The position numbers and the translations under genes are program-made. From Candidatus Sulfidibacterium hydrothermale (GTDB lineage Bacteria > Bacteroidota > Bacteroidia > Bacteroidales > F082): a stretch of 64,000 nt of DNA. This document shows, one piece after another, positions 59,415 to 64,000 of this stretch; the first letter of the stretch is position 1; every line of letters begins with the position of its first letter. A model generated the notes under the pieces. It did not search any database. It saw nothing but the letters and a program-made list of their open reading frames with translations, and was not told the DNA's origin. The stretch is taken from the NCBI RefSeq assembly GCF_020149915.1, contig NZ_CP083760.1, forward strand, positions 2,604,001-2,668,000, in the 5' to 3' direction.

Positions 59415-61064
59415 TTACTGAAAATTAATGCCCTGCTTGTTGTTGGTGTATTTTTCAAGCAGTTCAAATCGCAATGCGGTATAAAGGTCAAAAATCTCAT
59501 CCGTCACTTTTGCCGAATAACGGGTAAGATATTCCCGTGCTTTTTTCGGATGTTTTTTATACAAAGCCAAAGCTTCTTTTTCAACTGCCGGTTGGTCGGC
59601 AAAAATTTTATTTTCGAGCGGAGTACGGGCTTTTACCACATCGCGATAAGCATCCTGCCAACGAAGATAAAGCAGGTTATCCACAAAATCGATAGCCCAT
59701 TTCAGTGATTGCGGGCTGTATTTATCCGGATTATAGGTTTTCAGTTTCGGATTTACCGATGTAATCCCACAATACAACGGCACATACATTCCGGTATGCT
59801 GGTTATCTTCATAAACCCAATACACCCCGCCAATGGCATCGGGCAACCACGACCGCAGCTGGGCAATCATGCCGTATCCGCCTTTGGCCACATTACGACG
59901 ATTGTTGATCTTCAGCAATTTCCGCATAGCGGTTGTCGGAAAAGGAGTCGCCAGCGGACTTTTTTCCATTTTTCCGTCTTTTCCGGGCACATACCACTGG
60001 GGAACATTACTCATGTCGTAAATGGTACCGTGATATACCGAGCGCTGAAAAGCCATTACATCCCGTACGGAAATCTTTTTTTCCGGCTTGATGGCAAAAG
60101 GATAAATGGAGAGCGGCTCCACATACTGATGATAATCGTCCAGCCCACCGTAAGGATTATTGGTCCGGCGCGGAGGCCAATGACGATAATGAGGCGCTAC
60201 CGTACTGTAAAACAGCCAAAAACGATCGGTAGCCCATTCGCGCGGAATGGGAGCATACACATTTTGCCACACAAAAGGTTCGCCCGATTTCGGGTTATAC
60301 CATCCTTTTTTGATGGCAAAGCTTTTGTAATTGGGAGAAGCCATAAAATTGGCCGTATCTTTTATGTTGATTTGCTTAATGATCAACCAGTTGGGAATGA
60401 CAAGGGCTTTATCATCCGGAATCCGCTCGGCAGCCCAAATTGCTCCGGGTTTCCCCGATTTAGGATCCCATCCGGGGCCTACGGCCACCACTTCAAAAAC
60501 CCAGGCTTCGTTTGGATCGGCTACGACCAGCGTTTCCGATTCTCCAAAATCCGAAGGCAGAAAACCATACTTCTCCATCAGATGACCGATGAATTTCACC
60601 GCATCACGAGCTTTGGTGTAACGTTGCAGGGCAAAAATCATCGCCTGCTCCGCCGTCATGATTTGTTTGTTTTTTGTCCGGTCGAAATGCAATTCGGCCC
60701 GCATACTGGTCGTACTTTCAGCAATGGCCAGCTGATGCTCATTCATATGCGAATAAGCCGAATGAAAATATTGATACGTATGCCGCACCTGCGGAATAAA
60801 TCCCAACGTATCGCCGTAACTATCCAGCGGCTGCCGTACATTTTGAATTCCCCAGTAAACCGGAATCATGGCTCCGGCCGGAAAATCCATGGCCGGCACC
60901 ACACGAATGCGGCAATCATCTCCATTATCGGTTTGCGAAATAATGACCGAACCATCGGCAGATGCTTTTTTCCCCACCGCAATCACAGTACAAGCCTGGA
61001 TAGCAGGTTCCGCAGTAAGAAAAAAGAAAAAGAGAAAAATCAGGGCGTGTACTTTTTTTATCAT
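59415..61064 (-). CDS. C69-family dipeptidase, exported
   Basis: A 549-residue protein. The signal peptide ends at AIQA, leaving Cys25 (CTVIAVGKKAS) as the new N-terminus; C69 (PepD-like) enzymes use exactly such an N-terminal cysteine nucleophile. Family features are the early DGSVIISQTDNGDDC and WVFEVVAVGPGWDP. It probably cleaves dipeptides in the periplasm or acts as an amidase. Signal peptidase processing would itself activate it. It precedes a methyltransferase gene on the same strand by 11 bases in the direction of reading. Confidence 0.88.
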   Translation of the reverse strand: MIKKVHALIFLFFFFLTAEPAIQACTVIAVGKKASADGSVIISQTDNGDDCRIRVVPAMDFPAGAMIPVYWGIQNVRQPLDSYGDTLGFIPQVRHTYQYFHSAYSHMNEHQLAIAESTTSMRAELHFDRTKNKQIMTAEQAMIFALQRYTKARDAVKFIGHLMEKYGFLPSDFGESETLVVADPNEAWVFEVVAVGPGWDPKSGKPGAIWAAERIPDDKALVIPNWLIIKQINIKDTANFMASPNYKSFAIKKGWYNPKSGEPFVWQNVYAPIPREWATDRFWLFYSTVAPHYRHWPPRRTNNPYGGLDDYHQYVEPLSIYPFAIKPEKKISVRDVMAFQRSVYHGTIYDMSNVPQWYVPGKDGKMEKSPLATPFPTTAMRKLLKINNRRNVAKGGYGMIAQLRSWLPDAIGGVYWVYEDNQHTGMYVPLYCGITSVNPKLKTYNPDKYSPQSLKWAIDFVDNLLYLRWQDAYRDVVKARTPLENKIFADQPAVEKEALALYKKHPKKAREYLTRYSAKVTDEIFDLYTALRFELLEKYTNNKQGINFQ

Positions 61065-61075
61065 TTTTCAGCGTA

Positions 61076-61735
61076 TTAAGATTTTTCCGGCTTCCGGGCC
61101 ACCATCAACCGGGCATATTTTTTGAAATAAAGATGCTCTTTAAAATCATCAAAGCCAAAACCGGAAAGCATTTGCTTTAAATCACGTTCAATAAAATCGA
61201 AAGCATACGGACATTCTCCTTTCTGAAAAGGAATCCGGTAATAAAACGGCATGGCATTCATGTCGAATTCAGCAAAATCAAGAATATTGAACGTTCCCCC
61301 CGGTTTCAAATGATTAAACGCATTTTGAATAATGTTTTCGCGGATATTCTGCGGGAAACCGTGAAGCACAAAACTGATAAAAACCTTATCATATTTTTTA
61401 TCCAGCTGAAAAGGCAGATCGATGCGATGGTTCAAAAACTCAGTATTGGGATAACGGCTGCAGTTTTTCTTGAACTGTACTTCCATTGCTTCGGAGATAT
61501 CCAGACCGGTAATAAAACCTTTGTCACTCAGATATTGCATCATCAAACAGGCATTGCGTCCTGTACCACAGCCAAAATCCAGAATTGCATCTTCTTTCTG
61601 AATTTGCATATCCTTAATAGCCCGATGAATAAACCCTTTGTATTTGCCAAAAGAGAGCAGGTTCATCAGTGTGTCGTAATGTTTGGAAATAAACGGGTTC
61701 AGTTCAACGCCCGATTCGGGATATAATTTTTTCAT
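61076..61735 (-). CDS. Class I SAM-dependent methyltransferase
   Basis: A 219-residue protein with the SAM-binding motif ILDFGCGTGRNACLM near residue 52 and the later motif FNHLKPGGTFNILDFAEF. It resembles UbiE/arsenite-methyltransferase-like enzymes, but the substrate cannot be told. No membrane segment. It lies just upstream of the dipeptidase gene on the same strand and may be co-transcribed with it. Confidence 0.85.
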   Translation of the reverse strand: MKKLYPESGVELNPFISKHYDTLMNLLSFGKYKGFIHRAIKDMQIQKEDAILDFGCGTGRNACLMMQYLSDKGFITGLDISEAMEVQFKKNCSRYPNTEFLNHRIDLPFQLDKKYDKVFISFVLHGFPQNIRENIIQNAFNHLKPGGTFNILDFAEFDMNAMPFYYRIPFQKGECPYAFDFIERDLKQMLSGFGFDDFKEHLYFKKYARLMVARKPEKS

Positions 61736-61747
61736 CGTATTAAAAAT

Positions 61748-62062
61748 TTATTCGAGCCAGGGATCCATATTGGTATTGGTGCTGGCATAAATATCCGTAT
61801 TGTGATAACGCAAAATGGTTTTCAGCAGATCAATTTTCCCGGCGGCTTCTTTATTTTCAGGATTCAGTTCAGTTACCTTCCGGTAATCGTTCATGGCTTC
61901 GCCGTACCGGTTCAGTTTATAAAAAAGCTCAGCCCGGACAAAGTACAGACCTTCATCGTCAGGCTGAGCCTCAATCATTTTATTCAGTTCATTTACAGCT
62001 TCAAGAATGGCTTTTTCACCTTCGACATTCTGAAACTGATTTAACTTCGCTCCTTTTTCCAA
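61748..62062 (-). CDS. Small TPR protein
   Basis: A 104-residue soluble protein with about two tetratricopeptide repeats (LYFVRAELFYKLNRYGEAMN and YRKVTELNPENKEAAGKIDL). It has no signal peptide. It lies 12 bases upstream of the methyltransferase gene on the same strand and probably belongs to its transcript. It most likely binds a protein partner; the partner is unknown. Confidence 0.8.
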   Translation of the reverse strand: MEKGAKLNQFQNVEGEKAILEAVNELNKMIEAQPDDEGLYFVRAELFYKLNRYGEAMNDYRKVTELNPENKEAAGKIDLLKTILRYHNTDIYASTNTNMDPWLE

Positions 62063-62077
62063 TTCTTCCGGAATTAA

Positions 62078-62359
62078 TTATTTATAGAAGCAAATATACG
62101 AACTTGTTTCGTTTACTTTGTATTTAAAATTTTTGTGATCGGGGATAGTAAATGTTTCGAAAGGTTTGTAATCTTTCCATTGCTCTTCCCCTTCAATCCA
62201 CACGCTGATAATGCCCGAAGTTACCGTAGTCACTTCTTTTTTTATGGCACCAAATTCGTATTCTCCCGGAGAGATAATCCCTACGGAAAAAGGATTTTTT
62301 CCGTCGTCGTAAGTCAATGACTGGACGCGCTCGCCATGATATTTTCTCAAATGAAACAT
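62078..62359 (-). CDS. ppnP: Pyrimidine/purine nucleoside phosphorylase PpnP
   Basis: A 93-residue cupin-like protein matching the former UPF0345 family (E. coli YaiE/PpnP): VGIISPGEYEFGA, EVTTVTSGIISVWIEG, FETFTIPDHKNFKYKV and the end SSYICFYK. PpnP splits various nucleosides with phosphate into base and pentose-1-phosphate. The length is normal. It is 15 bases before the small TPR gene in reading direction. Confidence 0.9.
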   Translation of the reverse strand: MFHLRKYHGERVQSLTYDDGKNPFSVGIISPGEYEFGAIKKEVTTVTSGIISVWIEGEEQWKDYKPFETFTIPDHKNFKYKVNETSSYICFYK

Positions 62360-62432
62360 AAGGCTTGATTTTTATGATTAGCAGTGGTAAATATAGCGGA
62401 AAAATCCATACGAATCAAGTCATCCGGACATT

Positions 62433-62756
62433 TTAACGCTTTTTATATTTCTCCACGGCTTGCTTCACGGTAATATCACCGGCATAATCTACCAGTTTGG
62501 CTCCCGTTTTCTGAAGTACTTCACCAGCCTTGGGGCCGAAATTCCCTCCGGTAATTACCATATCAGCGCCCAGCGTAGCGGCAAGCTGTGCTGCCTGGAT
62601 ACCTACACCATGTTCGGCTTGTTTGTTTTCTTCGTTGGAATGCCACGTAAGTTCACCGGTGGCATCATCATAAAGGCTAAATCCCGGAGCCCGTCCAAAA
62701 CGGTCGCTCACAGGAGCATCCCATCCTTCTCTTTTGGCTGCAATTAATATTTTCAT
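62433..62756 (-). CDS. NifX/NifB-type dinitrogenase iron-molybdenum cofactor family protein
   Basis: A 107-residue protein of the NifX/NafY/NifB C-terminal family: MKILIAAKREGWDAPVSDRF, then GADMVITGGNFGPKAGEVLQ. Members bind iron-molybdenum or other iron-sulfur cofactor precursors; many exist in organisms without nitrogenase. It has no cysteine, so any cluster would be held otherwise. It is followed on its 5' side by two ferredoxin/MinD-type ATPase genes on the same strand, a gene association common in strict anaerobes. Confidence 0.87.
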   Translation of the reverse strand: MKILIAAKREGWDAPVSDRFGRAPGFSLYDDATGELTWHSNEENKQAEHGVGIQAAQLAATLGADMVITGGNFGPKAGEVLQKTGAKLVDYAGDITVKQAVEKYKKR

Positions 62757-62821
62757 CGTTTTTATTTTTTATTGATTAACAAATATATTTTATTATTTAT
62801 TTCACTAACAATATCTTACGC

Positions 62822-63700
62822 TTATTTATCCGTTAATTCCCGCACTTCTTCCCAGGCTTTTACCAGTTTTTCGCGCAATGCTCCCTGGTCATATTCCACA
62901 ATGGTTTTAGCCTGAGATATCGCCTCGGTAAAACGAACATCGTAAGGAAGCTCTGCCAGTAACGGCACGTCATTTTCTTCCAGGAACTGTTTTATCTGTC
63001 CTGCCATCTCCGGATTGATATCGGCTTTGTTGATAATACAGCCGCTTTTCAGTTTCAGCTTGCGAATGAGTTCGTACACCCGCGAAAGATCATGCAAACC
63101 GGAAACAGTAGGTTCGGTAACCATCACCACAAAATGCGCACCGGTAAGCGAGGCCACCACCGGACAACCAATTCCGGGAGAAGCATCAACGAGTACATAT
63201 TTTTTCTGCTGTTCCAAAGCCATTTTTTTGGCTTCTTCACGCACTTTGGTTACCAGTTTTCCGGAATTGTCGGCAGCAATTCCCAAACGGGCATGCACCA
63301 GCGTATTTCCAAAACGGGTGTTAGAGACATAAAACTTCCCGGCCAGACGCGGATGCATCTCAATGGTTCGTGTAGGACAAACCTGATAACAATAACCACA
63401 TCCTTCGCACTCCATCGGGTCAATCACAAACTCACCGTCGATATGAGAAACCGCATCAAAATGACAAACTTTCATACATTTAAAACAGTGTACACAACCG
63501 TCGGTTTTCACTTCGTACACCTTTCCGCTGTAAAAGTCTTCTTCAACCTGTATTTCAGGTGCTGTCAGCAAATGCATATCTGCCGCATCCACATCACAAT
63601 CGGCCAAAACAAGGTCTTTAGCACCCAACGCAGCAAAAGCGGCGGTAATGGATGTTTTTCCGGCACCTCCTTTTCCTGAGAGTACAACAATCTCTTTCAT
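62822..63700 (-). CDS. MinD/Mrp-type ATPase with inserted two-cluster ferredoxin domain
   Basis: A 292-residue protein. The deviant Walker A motif LSGKGGAGKTSITAAF is at residues 7-22. A ferredoxin insert (about 60-115) has CVHCFKCMKVCHF and CEGCGYCYQVCPT. The remainder continues the P-loop fold (VLVDASPGIGCPV, VTEPTVSGLHDL). Such proteins are thought to help assemble or handle iron-sulfur or metal clusters with ATP. Its start overlaps the stop of another ATPase of the same family by four bases. Confidence 0.9.
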   Translation of the reverse strand: MKEIVVLSGKGGAGKTSITAAFAALGAKDLVLADCDVDAADMHLLTAPEIQVEEDFYSGKVYEVKTDGCVHCFKCMKVCHFDAVSHIDGEFVIDPMECEGCGYCYQVCPTRTIEMHPRLAGKFYVSNTRFGNTLVHARLGIAADNSGKLVTKVREEAKKMALEQQKKYVLVDASPGIGCPVVASLTGAHFVVMVTEPTVSGLHDLSRVYELIRKLKLKSGCIINKADINPEMAGQIKQFLEENDVPLLAELPYDVRFTEAISQAKTIVEYDQGALREKLVKAWEEVRELTDK

Positions 63701-64000
63701 GCCCTGTCCTCCGTCAGTTTTAAGATCCCTGAATAAATTTTCTCTATTTCATTCCGGATGGCCGGCAGTGTATCTACCATATTTTTCCCTTTTGAATAAA
63801 GCACGGCTGCCTCCGTCAGATGCGGCAATTTGCCAATAACCGGAATTTGTTTTTGCTCGCAATAATGCAATACCTCATCGTTACCAATACCGTACTTATT
63901 GATAACGACAGCATATTTTTTACCTAATTCGCCCATGGTATCCATTGCCAATTTCAGATCATGAAAACCAAACGGCGTAGGTTCGGTAATTAACAACACC
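63697..64000 (-). CDS. MinD/Mrp-type ATPase, C-terminal part
   Basis: Only the last ~101 residues are in the window; the gene continues past base 64000. It shows the late P-loop-fold segment VLLITEPTPFGFHDLKLAMD and a C-terminal region similar in layout to the ATPase at 62822 (IPVIGKLPHLTEAAVLYSKG). The stop overlaps the next start in an ATGA arrangement, so the two ATPases are probably made together and may form a heterodimer. Confidence 0.85.
   Translation of the reverse strand, partial: VLLITEPTPFGFHDLKLAMDTMGELGKKYAVVINKYGIGNDEVLHYCEQKQIPVIGKLPHLTEAAVLYSKGKNMVDTLPAIRNEIEKIYSGILKLTEDRA

Noticed and set aside
59709-61079. 456-residue plus-strand reading frame
   Set aside because: It is the antisense shadow of the C69 dipeptidase gene, which has a clear signal peptide, catalytic cysteine and family motifs.

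Overview
The window looks like a chromosome segment of an anaerobic, sulfur-metabolising member of the Bacteroidota (Bacteroidales-like). Evidence: many genes are preceded by the Bacteroidota -7 promoter box TAnnTTTG; one secreted protein ends in a type IX secretion sorting domain; ribosomal protein S1 has six S1 domains and an acidic N-terminal extension; Shine-Dalgarno sequences are mostly weak. No 16S rRNA gene is present, so the genus cannot be given.

Layout. 1-4848: chemotaxis-like signalling block (cheR end, an ATPase-domain kinase lacking the usual histidine, cheD, cheB, a REC-kinase-REC hybrid, a lone receiver). 4868-5280: tRNA-Ala, tRNA-Pro and a decayed tRNA-Pro copy. 5317-12434: respiratory cytochromes, namely a cytochrome b fused to a roughly 12-haem domain, an octahaem tetrathionate-reductase-family cytochrome, and a cytochrome b561 fused to two PAS domains. 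12625-17699: a CoA-disulfide-reductase-like flavoprotein, serine dehydratase, and a patatin/beta-barrel protein. 17696-24278: a Crp/Fnr regulator divergent from a cytoplasmic sulfur operon (dsrE, tusA, mvhD, short hdrA, full hdrA, small winged-helix gene, qmoC-like). 24785-31006: a polysulfide/thiosulfate reductase operon (psrABC-like, two half-size YeeE/YedE transporters, two membrane-anchored rhodanese-like proteins whose only cysteine is the last residue of a shared C-terminal tail). 30822-37994: a 2,391-bp segment present three times in tandem, spanning the end of the second rhodanese gene and most of mutS2. 38371-63700: mostly housekeeping genes (pyrG, rpsA, dnaX, rpsT, mtaB, miaB, pckA, gyrB) and envelope proteins. 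62433-64000: a NifX-like protein with ferredoxin/MinD-type ATPases, running off the window.

How the parts may work together (inference): periplasmic PsrA and the cytochromes reduce sulfur compounds with quinol electrons. The tail-cysteine rhodanese-like proteins may hand sulfane sulfur to the YeeE/YedE channels, and TusA and DsrE may carry it in the cytoplasm to the Hdr/Qmo-like complex, which exchanges electrons with the quinone pool. The Crp/Fnr regulator probably controls its own gene and the dsrE operon through a perfect palindrome lying between them. No aprAB, dsrAB or sat is in the window, so the direction of sulfur flow is open.
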